Shown here piece by piece: positions 8,168-16,767 of a stretch of 35,358 nucleotides of DNA. The stretch comes from Bacteroidaceae bacterium (GTDB lineage Bacteria > Bacteroidota > Bacteroidia > Bacteroidales > Bacteroidaceae). How positions within the stretch are numbered: position 1 is the stretch's first letter; every line of letters starts with the position of its first letter. The translations under genes and the position numbers were made by a program. A model generated the notes under the pieces. That model was not told the DNA's origin and made no database searches. It worked only from the letters and a program-made list of their open reading frames with translations. The DNA is taken from the NCBI GenBank assembly GCA_017936265.1, contig JAGBFX010000013.1, positions 1 to 35,358 on the forward strand, written 5' to 3'.

Positions 8168-10279
8168 ATGCGAAGGACGCTGACCACACTCTTTTTCTTG
8201 CTTCTGCCGTTGCTTGCTACGCTAGCGGCGACGGCCGATTCTCTGGCGCTCTCCATCATGGAGCGCCTCTATCTCTGTGGAGAACGCACTTCCATGGAAC
8301 TCATTGATGCGGAGCTTTACCTCAAACAACGTGTCGAGGCAAGAAAAAAGAACCTGCTGGTCAACTACTTCCCTAATATGACACGTTTCGACAAGGATGA
8401 GAACTCATATCTGTCGGAATATCTTTATAAGGTAAGGTATATACACAGCCGCCTGCCCGAAATACGTCGCGTGGATGAACTCTCCACTTTCGGCAGGAGC
8501 ACCGGCGAGATGGATTGTGTGCTTGAATTCATGACGCCGCAGCTCTCGGGAGAGAGGCTGTTCAATGAGGAGTATCTCTCGCCGTTATCGCGCTCGAACA
8601 GCGACTACTATGATTTTTCCGTTGATGATGCCTATGATGTGCCGGGCAGGGTGCGTGTGCTTGCTCTCCCCCGTTATGACAACATACAGCTCCTTGAAAC
8701 AGCCTCGTTTGTAGTGGGCAGGAGTGACACACTGTTGTATGAGGTCTCCATGCAGGGGCGTAATGAGCAGTTCCATTTCTCGGTGTCGTACGCAATGGCT
8801 GGCGGTGCGCTCAAGGGCTTGGTGGTCGATTCGGTATCACTCTCGATAGACTACTCGTTCGCGAGGAACAATATCGGTATAGTAGCCGATGGTGTTTTCA
8901 GGTACAGCCGTCTTCTGCCATATGAGGACAAGAACCATCGCCGCCGTAACTATGATGTCGGTTCTTCATCTTTTGCGTCGGCAGACGCCGGGCAGGCTTC
9001 AGTCGATTCGCTCAGGCCTATTCCGCTTTCCTATGCCGATTCTCTTTTTTATCTCTCGAAAGGCATTATGCCTCATGGTAATCATGATTCCGGCTCTCGA
9101 AGGGACAGTGGGGACAATATGAATAACTTGCTGTGGAGAGTGGGTGATGCGGCTATCAGCAGCCATACCCTTGCATGGGGTGGCAGTGACCTCAAGATAT
9201 CGCCGTTGATAAATCCTTCGTATCTATCCTATAGTTCAAGCAAAGGCCTCTCTTACAAGCTAGCGGTCAATATGCGGAGCCGCTTTTCATCGGGGCGTTC
9301 AATTGAGGTAAAACCCATGTTCGGGTATAACTTCAAGTATCGTGAGCCGTACTGGAATGTCTATGGCGCATTTTTCTTTGCTCCTTTGAGGCGTGCAGCC
9401 CTTACACTCGACATAGGACGCGGTACTAGTGCATATAGCAGCCGCGTGCTCGATTATATAAAGGAGAGTTCGCTAGACTCGTTGCGCTTTGACAGGCTAC
9501 CGATGGTCTATTACCGAGATTTCCATGTCAAGACCGATGTCAGGTTTGAGCTTCTGAATGGCCTTGAACTGCAACTCGGTGCGAACTTCTACCGGCGCTC
9601 CCTCTATCGGAGCGTGCTTGATGCCGGCGAGGATGATGTGCCTCTTGACAGATACTACAGACGTTTCGCTCCTCATCTGCGTGTGACCTGGCAGCCTGGA
9701 ATGTATTATTATATAGCGGGCGGCAAAAAAGTAAATCTCGGCTCGCTGGCTCCGCGTTTCTCGTTGGATGTGGAGCAGGGGGTAAGCGGCATTTTCGCCT
9801 GCAAAGGGCGTTACACACGAGTTGAACTCGAGGCACAGCACAGGCGTCGTGTCTCTTCTGCAGCCTCTTTATATCTGCGTGTCGCGGGTGGCGGCTATTT
9901 CCTTGCCGACAATATATACTTTGTCGATTATGCCTTCCTGCGGAACTCCCTCCTCCCGCTTGACAGGGAGGATGAGATTAGCGGCGTTTTCCAACTGCTC
10001 GAACGAGAGTGGTATGGCTCGGCCGACAAATATTTCTGTATGAACGCGAGCTATGAGTCGCCGTTCCTTTTTCTGCAGCGCGCATTGCCTTCGTTGCGGT
10101 TCATAAAGAACGAGTCCCTGTATGCCAATATGCTCTTCATTTCACACCTCATGCCATACTGGGAGTGTGGTTATGGTGTGGAGACTCCCTATGTGAATAT
10201 CGGACTGTTTGTGGGCTTTGAAAGGGCTTCTTTCCATAAAATAGGCTATAAGGTGTCGTTTTCGCTCTTCGATGAGTGA
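8168..10279 (+). CDS. Predicted outer-membrane beta-barrel protein, DUF5686-like
   Basis: About 703 residues from the ATG at 8168. That start gives a clean signal peptide (basic MRRT, a leucine-rich core, then ATA), whereas the in-frame ATG at 8132 would add 12 residues in front of it and lies within a hairpin. The body alternates hydrophobic and polar residues as in outer-membrane barrel strands, especially from about residue 330 on. Segments such as YSSSKGLSYKLAVNMRSRF and the ending FERASFHKIGYKVSFSLFDE are typical of barrel strands. It resembles the Bacteroidota DUF5686 family but lacks that family's usual N-terminal carboxypeptidase-regulatory domain. I cannot assign a substrate. It follows kdsA by 62 bases on the same strand. 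Confidence 0.75.
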   Translation: MRRTLTTLFFLLLPLLATLAATADSLALSIMERLYLCGERTSMELIDAELYLKQRVEARKKNLLVNYFPNMTRFDKDENSYLSEYLYKVRYIHSRLPEIRRVDELSTFGRSTGEMDCVLEFMTPQLSGERLFNEEYLSPLSRSNSDYYDFSVDDAYDVPGRVRVLALPRYDNIQLLETASFVVGRSDTLLYEVSMQGRNEQFHFSVSYAMAGGALKGLVVDSVSLSIDYSFARNNIGIVADGVFRYSRLLPYEDKNHRRRNYDVGSSSFASADAGQASVDSLRPIPLSYADSLFYLSKGIMPHGNHDSGSRRDSGDNMNNLLWRVGDAAISSHTLAWGGSDLKISPLINPSYLSYSSSKGLSYKLAVNMRSRFSSGRSIEVKPMFGYNFKYREPYWNVYGAFFFAPLRRAALTLDIGRGTSAYSSRVLDYIKESSLDSLRFDRLPMVYYRDFHVKTDVRFELLNGLELQLGANFYRRSLYRSVLDAGEDDVPLDRYYRRFAPHLRVTWQPGMYYYIAGGKKVNLGSLAPRFSLDVEQGVSGIFACKGRYTRVELEAQHRRRVSSAASLYLRVAGGGYFLADNIYFVDYAFLRNSLLPLDREDEISGVFQLLEREWYGSADKYFCMNASYESPFLFLQRALPSLRFIKNESLYANMLFISHLMPYWECGYGVETPYVNIGLFVGFERASFHKIGYKVSFSLFDE

Positions 10280-10326
10280 TTTTTTTGCCGTTTTTCATTA
10301 ATTTTTAAAAAATTACTCTCTCTTGC

Positions 10327-10357
10327 TTGCTGTTGATTTTAATATTTGTTATATTTG
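10327..10357 (+). promoter_or_regulatory. Promoter of the glycogen operon
   Basis: TTG at 10327-10329 is followed after 20 nt by TATATTTG at 10350-10357, a full match to the Bacteroidota consensus. Transcription would begin near 10363, leaving a leader of about 38 nt before the debranching-enzyme start codon. Confidence 0.75.
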
Positions 10358-10401
10358 GGGAGTTATAGAAACTTGTTTTTTAATATATAAATTCGTACGA
10401 G

Positions 10402-12354
10402 ATGAGTTATTTGCGATTCGAAAAAACGCTGATGACGAACTTGGAAGAGTCGTTGCAAAAGGAGATTCTGAGAACTAACCGCTCGGGTGCTTACCACTGT
10501 TCGACAATTGTTGACTGTAATACCCGTAAGTATCATGGCCTGTTGGTTGTCCCCATCCCCGAACTCGATGACGAGAACCACGTGTTGCTGTCGTCGCTCG
10601 ATGAGACTGTAGTTTTGCATGGTGCGGAGTTCAACTTGGGTCTGCACAAGTACAATGGAGACAACTTCAGTCCACGAGGCAACAAATACATTCGCGAGTT
10701 TGCCTGGGAGCGCGTGCCGACTACTATCTATAATGTGGGCGGCGTATGGCTTAAGAAAGAGAAAGCCTTTGTACATCACGAGAACAGAATCCTTATTCGT
10801 TACACCCTCTTGAAGGCGAACACTGCAGTTACACTGCGTCTGCGTCCGTTCTGTGCATTCCGCAGCGTGCGTGAGTACACACACGAGAACAATATCGCCG
10901 ACCGCAGCTACAAGGAGGTTGAGAACGGTATAAGCATGCGCATGTATGCCGACTACCCCGATCTCTACATGCAGCTCAACAAGAAGAATGAGTTCGTTTA
11001 CCGTCCCGACTGGTATCGCGGTATCGAGTATGTGAAGGAACTCGAGCGCGGTTACGACTTCAACGAGGACCTTTACGTTCCCGGTTACTTCGAGGTAAAG
11101 ATGAAGGCGGGCGAGAGCATTGTCTTCTCGGGCGGCGTCTCTCCGATGACATCACGTACCATGAAGGCTGCGTTTGAGCATGAGGAGGAGATCCGTTTCC
11201 TGCGCGATGATTTCATGAACTGCATGAAGTGTGCGGGTAACCAGTTCTTCAATGTTCAGGGCAAACACACATACATTCTTGCAGGTTATCCTTGGTTCAA
11301 GTGCCGTGCACGTGACCTCTTCGTGTCACTGCCGGGTCTTACACTCTCTCAGGGAAATGTCGAGGAGTATGAAAGGGTAATGAAGACTGCACGCATCGCT
11401 GTCGAGGATTACATCAACGACAGGCCAAGCGAGTGCAAGATATATGAAATGGAGCATCCCGATGTCCTCCTGTGGGCGGTATGGGCTATCCAGCAGTACG
11501 CGAACGAGTGTGGTCTGGAGGCTTGCCGTGATCAGTATGGCGACCTCTTGATGCTCATCTATGACTTTGTACGCAACAACCGCCACAGCAACCTGCGCGT
11601 TGCACAGAACGGCTTGCTTGCTACATATGGCCGCGACAAGGCTGTCACATGGATGAACTCTACTGCCAATGGCCGTCCTGTCGTTCCACGTACAGGCTAT
11701 GTGGTGGAAATCAACGCTTTGTGGTACAATGCCCTCAAGTTTATCGAGGAGATGGCTGAGCTCACACATAATGAGGATGTCAAGGCTTCTTTGGCACGTC
11801 TCATCCCACTTGCAGGTAAGGCATTTACCGAGGTGTTCATCAATGAGCATGGCTACCTCTATGACTATGTCGATGGCGACTATGTTGACTGGAGTGTTCG
11901 CCCGAACATGATTTTTGCCGTAGCTCTCGACCACTCTCCGCTTGACTCAAAGCAGAAGAAAAAAGTGCTCGATACGGTTACCAAGGAGTTGCTTACTCCA
12001 CGCGGCTTGCGTTCACTCTCGCCCAAGAGCGTAGGTTACAATCCGAACTATGTAGGTCCTCAGATACAGCGTGACTATGCTTATCATCAGGGTACAGCAT
12101 GGCCTTGGCTCGGTGGCTTCTACTATGAGGCTTACCTCAAGATATACAAGCTCAGCGGCGTTTCATTCGTTCAGCGCCAGATGATTGGCTATGAGGATGA
12201 GATTGTACAGCATTGCATCGGTTCAATTCCCGAGGTGTTCGACGGCAACCCGCCATTCAAGGGCCGTGGTGCTGTGGCATTCGCTATGAACGTGGCTGCA
12301 ATTCTGCGCACAAGCCAGATACTAAAACAGTATGAATCAAAAATGGAGGGATAA
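10402..12354 (+). CDS. Glycogen debranching enzyme (amylo-alpha-1,6-glucosidase, GH133)
   Basis: A 650-residue homologue of the Bacteroidales/archaeal-type debranching enzyme, which hydrolyses alpha-1,6 branches of glycogen. The N-terminal domain (about 10-270) has the family opening RTNRSGAYHCSTIVDCNTRKYHGLLV. The C-terminal (alpha/alpha)6 domain carries AGYPWF, SLPGL, LRSLSPKSVGYNPNYVGPQ, YHQGTAWPWL and PEVFDGNPP. One motif is odd: the usual WGRD after AGYPWF reads R302-A303-R304-D305, so the aspartate is kept but Trp-Gly is lost. It is the first gene of an operon: the GT4 gene starts 3 bases after its stop codon. Export signals are absent, so it should act on cytoplasmic glycogen. Confidence 0.92.
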   Translation: MSYLRFEKTLMTNLEESLQKEILRTNRSGAYHCSTIVDCNTRKYHGLLVVPIPELDDENHVLLSSLDETVVLHGAEFNLGLHKYNGDNFSPRGNKYIREFAWERVPTTIYNVGGVWLKKEKAFVHHENRILIRYTLLKANTAVTLRLRPFCAFRSVREYTHENNIADRSYKEVENGISMRMYADYPDLYMQLNKKNEFVYRPDWYRGIEYVKELERGYDFNEDLYVPGYFEVKMKAGESIVFSGGVSPMTSRTMKAAFEHEEEIRFLRDDFMNCMKCAGNQFFNVQGKHTYILAGYPWFKCRARDLFVSLPGLTLSQGNVEEYERVMKTARIAVEDYINDRPSECKIYEMEHPDVLLWAVWAIQQYANECGLEACRDQYGDLLMLIYDFVRNNRHSNLRVAQNGLLATYGRDKAVTWMNSTANGRPVVPRTGYVVEINALWYNALKFIEEMAELTHNEDVKASLARLIPLAGKAFTEVFINEHGYLYDYVDGDYVDWSVRPNMIFAVALDHSPLDSKQKKKVLDTVTKELLTPRGLRSLSPKSVGYNPNYVGPQIQRDYAYHQGTAWPWLGGFYYEAYLKIYKLSGVSFVQRQMIGYEDEIVQHCIGSIPEVFDGNPPFKGRGAVAFAMNVAAILRTSQILKQYESKMEG

Positions 12355-12357
12355 GAT

Positions 12358-13620
12358 ATGAAAGTATTAATGTTCGGTTGGGAGTTCCCCCCTCACATCT
12401 CGGGTGGACTCGGCACTGCAAGTTACGGACTTACTAAAGGCTTCGTTCAGCAGGGCGATGTGGAGATTAAGTTTTGTATCCCCAAACCATATGGTGATGA
12501 GGACAACAGTTTCCTTAGAATCGTTGCGATGAACTCTGTGCCCATTGTGTGGAAAGATGTCAACCATGACTACGTAAATTCACGCATCGGCAAGGTTATG
12601 ACTCCCGAGGAGTACTACCGTTACAGAGAGCACATATACAGCGATTTCAGCTATATGAACACCAACGACCTCGGTTGTATGGAGTTCGCGGGCGGCTATC
12701 CCGACAATCTTCACGATGAGATTAACAACTACTCAATCATAGCAGGTGTCGTTGCACGTACCGAGGAGTTCGATATCATCCACTCACACGACTGGCTGAC
12801 ATACCCCGCTGGTATCCATGCAAAGCAGGTATCAGGCAAGAAACTGGTTATCCACGTTCATGCTACCGATTTTGACCGTAGCCGTGGTAATGTCAACCCC
12901 ACAGTGTATGCTATCGAGAAGAATGGTATGGACAATGCTGACCATATCTTCTGCGTGAGTGAGTTGACACGCCAGACTGTCATCCACAAGTATCATCAGC
13001 ACCCAGATAAGGTGTCTACACTGCACAATGCGGTAACTCCGCTTTCACAGGATATTCTGGATATTGTTCCAAAGAAGATTCCGGGCGAGAAGGTCGTTAC
13101 GTTCCTCGGACGTATCACAATGCAGAAGGGTCCCGAGTACTTCGTTGAGGCTGCTGCGCAGGTTCTCAAGAAGACAAAGAACATCCGTTTCTGTATGGCA
13201 GGTAGCGGTGACATGATGAACGACATGATTCGCCTGGTGGCACAGCGCGGCATCTCAGACCGCTTCCACTTCCCGGGTTTCATGCGTGGCCGTCAGGTTT
13301 ACGAGTGCCTAAAGGCAAGTGATGTGTATATCATGCCTTCGGTAAGTGAACCGTTCGGTATCTCTCCGCTCGAGGCTATGCAGTGTGACGTTCCTTCAAT
13401 CATTTCAAAACAGTCCGGTTGTGCCGAGATCCTCGACAAGTGTATCAAGACCGATTACTGGGATATCAACGCCATGGCCGACGCTATCTACTCAATCTGC
13501 AACAACGAGTCGTTGTATGAGTACCTGAAGGTAGAGGGCCGCAAGGAGGTTGACAGCATCACATGGGAGGATGTCGCATTGAGACTGCGTAAAATGTATG
13601 AGAAAGTATTGGGTTGGTAA
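12358..13620 (+). CDS. GT4 glycosyltransferase, probable glycogen synthase
   Basis: A 420-residue GT-B glycosyltransferase. The N-terminal motif PPHISGGLGTAS matches the Gly-rich acceptor loop of glycogen synthases (compare KTGGL), then IIHSHDWLT and HVHATDF follow. The C-terminal Rossmann half has FLGRITMQKGP, MAGSGD and the retaining-GT4 signature SEPFGISPLEA with the two glutamates of the EX7E motif. It looks fully active. Gene order (debranching enzyme, GT4, GH57) matches the Bacteroides glycogen cluster, so it probably elongates alpha-1,4-glucan in the cytoplasm. The sugar donor (UDP- or ADP-glucose) cannot be read from the sequence. Confidence 0.9.
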   Translation: MKVLMFGWEFPPHISGGLGTASYGLTKGFVQQGDVEIKFCIPKPYGDEDNSFLRIVAMNSVPIVWKDVNHDYVNSRIGKVMTPEEYYRYREHIYSDFSYMNTNDLGCMEFAGGYPDNLHDEINNYSIIAGVVARTEEFDIIHSHDWLTYPAGIHAKQVSGKKLVIHVHATDFDRSRGNVNPTVYAIEKNGMDNADHIFCVSELTRQTVIHKYHQHPDKVSTLHNAVTPLSQDILDIVPKKIPGEKVVTFLGRITMQKGPEYFVEAAAQVLKKTKNIRFCMAGSGDMMNDMIRLVAQRGISDRFHFPGFMRGRQVYECLKASDVYIMPSVSEPFGISPLEAMQCDVPSIISKQSGCAEILDKCIKTDYWDINAMADAIYSICNNESLYEYLKVEGRKEVDSITWEDVALRLRKMYEKVLGW

Positions 13621-13642
13621 TAATTAAAATCAAAGAAATAAT

Positions 13643-15028
13643 ATGAAAACAATTTGTTTCTATTTCGAGTTGCATCAGATCAGACAGTTGAAACGCTATC
13701 GTTTCTTCGATATCGGTAGTGACCACTACTACTATGATGACTATGCTAACGAGAGCATGACAATAGAACTTGCAGAGAAATCTTATGTTCCTGCATTGCA
13801 GACCATGCTTGAGATGATCAAGGAGAGTAATGGCGCATTCAAGGTTGCGTTCTCTGTATCAGGTGTCGGTCTTGAGATGCTTGAGCTTTATGCTCCTCAG
13901 GTGATTGAATTGCTGCACGAGATTAACAAGACAGGCAGCTGCGAGTTCCTTTGCGAACCTTATTCACACGGTCTCTCTTCTTTGGCTTCAAAGGAGGTGT
14001 TCATGGAAGAGGTTATGCGTCAGAACCGCAAGATCAAGGAACTCTTCGGCAAAAAACCAAAGGTATTGCGCAACTCAGGTCTCATCTATTCTGATGAGAT
14101 TGGTGAGATGGCATCGCAGATGGGCTTCAAGGGTATGCTTTCAGAGGGTGCAAAGCACATCCTCGCATGGAAGAGCCCTCACTTCGTATACAACTGCGCG
14201 CTTGCTTCGAACCTGAAGCTCCTGCTCCGCGACTATAAGCTGTCCGATGATATTTCACTCCGTTTCTCAAATCCTGAGTGGAGCGAGTATCCTCTCTTTG
14301 CCGAGACATACATCGACTGGATTGCACAGCTTCCCGAGGAGGAGAATGTCATCAACATCTTCATGAACCTCTCTGCTATCGGTATGGCACAGCCATTGGA
14401 GTCACACATCCTCGACTTCCTGAAGGCTATCCCTGCTTGCGCTGCTGCAAAGGGTATCATCTTCGCAACCCCATCAGAGATTATTGACAACCACAAGTCA
14501 GTAGGTCCGCTTGAAGTTCCGTATCCACTCTCTTGGATGGATGAGGAGCGCGATGCAAGTTCATGGTTGGGTAACACATTGCAGCGTGAGGCTTTCAACA
14601 AGCTCTACAGCGTTGCAGACCGTATTATGCTTACCGATGACAAGAAACTCAAGCAGGATTTCGACTACTTGCAGGCTGCTGAGAACCTCCGTTTCATGAC
14701 TACAAAGCAGAACGGTATCATCACAGAGCGTTGCATCTACGAGTCTCCATACGATGCTTTCACCAACTACATGAACATTCTGGGCGACTTCCTCGCACGT
14801 GTACGTGCACAGTATCCCGATATGGACAACGAGGAGCTAGGTGCTTTGCAGCAGGTAATCGACAACCAGGAGGTTGAGATTGTACAGCTTGAGGCTGAGG
14901 TTGAGCAGTTGAAGGCAAAGCTCGCTACTAAGGCAAAGAAGGCTGCCAAGAAGGAAGAGCCTGCTGAGGAGCCTGTAGCAGAGGAGAAGCCAAAGAGAAA
15001 ATGTGGTAGAAAGCCAAAGGCTGAATAA
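13643..15028 (+). CDS. GH57 alpha-amylase-like protein with both catalytic residues replaced
   Basis: A 461-residue member of the GH57 alpha-amylase-like group. The barrel covers about residues 1-390 and starts FYFELHQIRQLKRYRF, where HQI stands in for the usual HQP. In active relatives the nucleophile lies in a motif like RNTELIY; here residues 143-149 read RNSGLIY, so G146 replaces Glu. The acid/base Asp of the MDYETFGEH-like motif is N242 (MNLSAIG, 241-247). Hydrolysis is therefore unlikely. A coiled coil (about 397-430, heptads QLEAEVEQLKAKL) is followed by a Lys/Ala/Glu tail ending in KRKCGRKPK. It is the last gene of the glycogen operon, 22 bases after GT4, with a terminator at 15050-15088. 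A scaffolding or regulatory role is inferred. Confidence 0.88.
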   Translation: MKTICFYFELHQIRQLKRYRFFDIGSDHYYYDDYANESMTIELAEKSYVPALQTMLEMIKESNGAFKVAFSVSGVGLEMLELYAPQVIELLHEINKTGSCEFLCEPYSHGLSSLASKEVFMEEVMRQNRKIKELFGKKPKVLRNSGLIYSDEIGEMASQMGFKGMLSEGAKHILAWKSPHFVYNCALASNLKLLLRDYKLSDDISLRFSNPEWSEYPLFAETYIDWIAQLPEEENVINIFMNLSAIGMAQPLESHILDFLKAIPACAAAKGIIFATPSEIIDNHKSVGPLEVPYPLSWMDEERDASSWLGNTLQREAFNKLYSVADRIMLTDDKKLKQDFDYLQAAENLRFMTTKQNGIITERCIYESPYDAFTNYMNILGDFLARVRAQYPDMDNEELGALQQVIDNQEVEIVQLEAEVEQLKAKLATKAKKAAKKEEPAEEPVAEEKPKRKCGRKPKAE

Positions 15029-15049
15029 TCGCATCACTCAATGATATTG

Positions 15050-15088
15050 ACAGAGACGGCGCATGCACCGTCTCTGTTCTTTTTTTTG
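15050..15088 (+). terminator. Intrinsic terminator of the glycogen operon
   Basis: A 10-bp perfect stem (15050-15059 with 15068-15077) is followed by a run of eight T from 15080. It lies about 20 bases after the GH57-like gene. Confidence 0.9.
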
Positions 15089-15190
15089 CCCTCTCTTGTT
15101 GTATGGACGTAATGCCTTGAAAACCTTTGAAGCAATACATGCATGCTTGAGGCGTTCATGCCGGTATACAGCGATTGTAGTTGAGGTATA

Positions 15191-15232
15191 AACAAGTCCG
15201 CTGCATATTCCGGAATATGCAGCGGACTTGTT
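15191..15232. terminator. Perfect 42-nt palindrome ending the DUF4270 transcript
   Basis: 21-nt arms (15191-15211 and 15212-15232) are perfectly complementary with no spacer, flanked by T and A tracts. It lies 20 bases past the stop codon of the minus-strand DUF4270 gene, opposite the converging glycogen operon, so it can act on both strands. Confidence 0.8.
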
Positions 15233-15252
15233 TTATCTTGGCTGTCGGCCGA

Positions 15253-16674
15253 TCACTTGTTGAACTTGCTTGTCACGACCTCAATCGGTATCCGGTACTC
15301 TGTACCACCACGTAAGCGCATGCTGCTTATGCTTATGTCATGTACAATCTTGACGACATTGCCGTTGGAATCCTTGGTAGTTGTTACAGGGATGAGTACG
15401 ACCTTGTCCCAATCGGGGTGCTTGGTCTCCCATTCGCTGAGGCTCAGCCCGCTTTTGATGTACTCATCGTAACAGTTCTTGAACAGGTTGGCTATATTGG
15501 CATAAGTGTACTCGTTGGTGCTGTTGTCGAAAGTGGTCAGGAACGATGTCTTGCCGTCGGTAAGCTTGTTCTTCAGGAAGAAACTGTAGAGTTCGCTCTT
15601 CCTTATCATCAGCAGGTTGCTGTGTGCTTTTGTGGCAAAGCCGCTCTTCTCGTTGTAACGTGTGAATGACATCTTTGCCGAATTGATGTCATCACTGCCC
15701 TCGACAAGCTCTACGATAGGCAACTGCACCTCGGTAAAGAGCCCGGCCGGAGTCTTTATGTATGTGTGCTCCTTCTCGTCGACAAGGGGCTTTAGGTCGT
15801 TGTTGTCGAACTTGTTTGCCTGCAATACCTCCTTGCCTGAGTAGAATGGGGCAGAGAGAGCCTGTATAGAGTCCTTCTCGCCATCGCTGCTGCTAATGGT
15901 AATCTTGCGCTTGAAACCGACATCCAGACGTGTGCGGTATATCCTCAACACGGTCCCGTCGCCATGAGTGCACTTTACATATACTCCTTTGAAGACATCG
16001 TTGATGAATGCCTCGGAGTTCGCAAAGTGTGCCTTACCTGTGTTCTTGCCTTCTGCATCGGTCTCGTAGAACTTGCTGATGAACCTGTTGCCGATGCTGT
16101 TGGGTAGCGCAATTTCTATGTGTCTTGTATAGTCCTCGCTGTTGAGTATTGTATCGTGAAGATTGAAATCAATAGCGTTGAATGTCTTTGCTGCCAAAGG
16201 TGCTTTCTCTACATCATAGAACTCTTCGGGGTCAAGGTTGGTGTAGTATGGCGTTCCCTCCTCAAGGGTATTGTCAAGCTCGTATATCTCGCAACGCATG
16301 GCGTTCAGCGAATCTCCGTAGTATTCGTTGAAATACAGGCGCAGTTTGGTATACGACGCGCTGTCGCCGATGACGCCCTCCTCGGGAAACTCAAAGTCCT
16401 TGGCGCAGCTGAACTGTGTGACAAAGCTGGATACGAATGTGGTGCCGCTCTCGCTGTCGGTATGCTGACCGAGATATACATCGCTTGAGCCGGCAAGAAT
16501 CGAATCGTTTGCCATTATGGTCCTGCTGGTGGCGAACAGTGTGTCTGTCCTGGCTGTTATCTTGTCATTCTCGGGCACAACGCTGCTGCCTATCGAGTCG
16601 GTGGTGTCATCGCACTGTGTGAAGACAAGCACTGTTGCCATGGCCAATAAAAAACATGAGAATAGTCTCTTCAT
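15253..16674 (-). CDS. DUF4270 family lipoprotein
   Basis: A 473-residue predicted lipoprotein. The signal peptide has a basic start (MKRLF), a hydrophobic core and a relaxed lipobox ending TQC at Cys20, followed by DDTTDSIG. The mature part is beta-rich, with family-like features: LYLGQHTDSESGTTFVSSF-type text near residue 67 and paired Asp/Ser motifs before strands. The family is specific to Bacteroidota and its function is not known to me. Here it follows the half glycogen synthase gene on the same strand after 93 bases, the order found in other Bacteroidales. No sugar-binding motif is visible. A cell-surface or periplasmic location is likely. Confidence 0.85.
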   Translation of the reverse strand: MKRLFSCFLLAMATVLVFTQCDDTTDSIGSSVVPENDKITARTDTLFATSRTIMANDSILAGSSDVYLGQHTDSESGTTFVSSFVTQFSCAKDFEFPEEGVIGDSASYTKLRLYFNEYYGDSLNAMRCEIYELDNTLEEGTPYYTNLDPEEFYDVEKAPLAAKTFNAIDFNLHDTILNSEDYTRHIEIALPNSIGNRFISKFYETDAEGKNTGKAHFANSEAFINDVFKGVYVKCTHGDGTVLRIYRTRLDVGFKRKITISSSDGEKDSIQALSAPFYSGKEVLQANKFDNNDLKPLVDEKEHTYIKTPAGLFTEVQLPIVELVEGSDDINSAKMSFTRYNEKSGFATKAHSNLLMIRKSELYSFFLKNKLTDGKTSFLTTFDNSTNEYTYANIANLFKNCYDEYIKSGLSLSEWETKHPDWDKVVLIPVTTTKDSNGNVVKIVHDISISSMRLRGGTEYRIPIEVVTSKFNK

Positions 16675-16767
16675 AAGTTCTTTATTACTCTTGTTGGTGT
16701 CGGAATTTGTTAATAATGCTCATTCAGTTTCCAAGCAACTCCATCAGGGGTTGCTTGGAAAATATCT

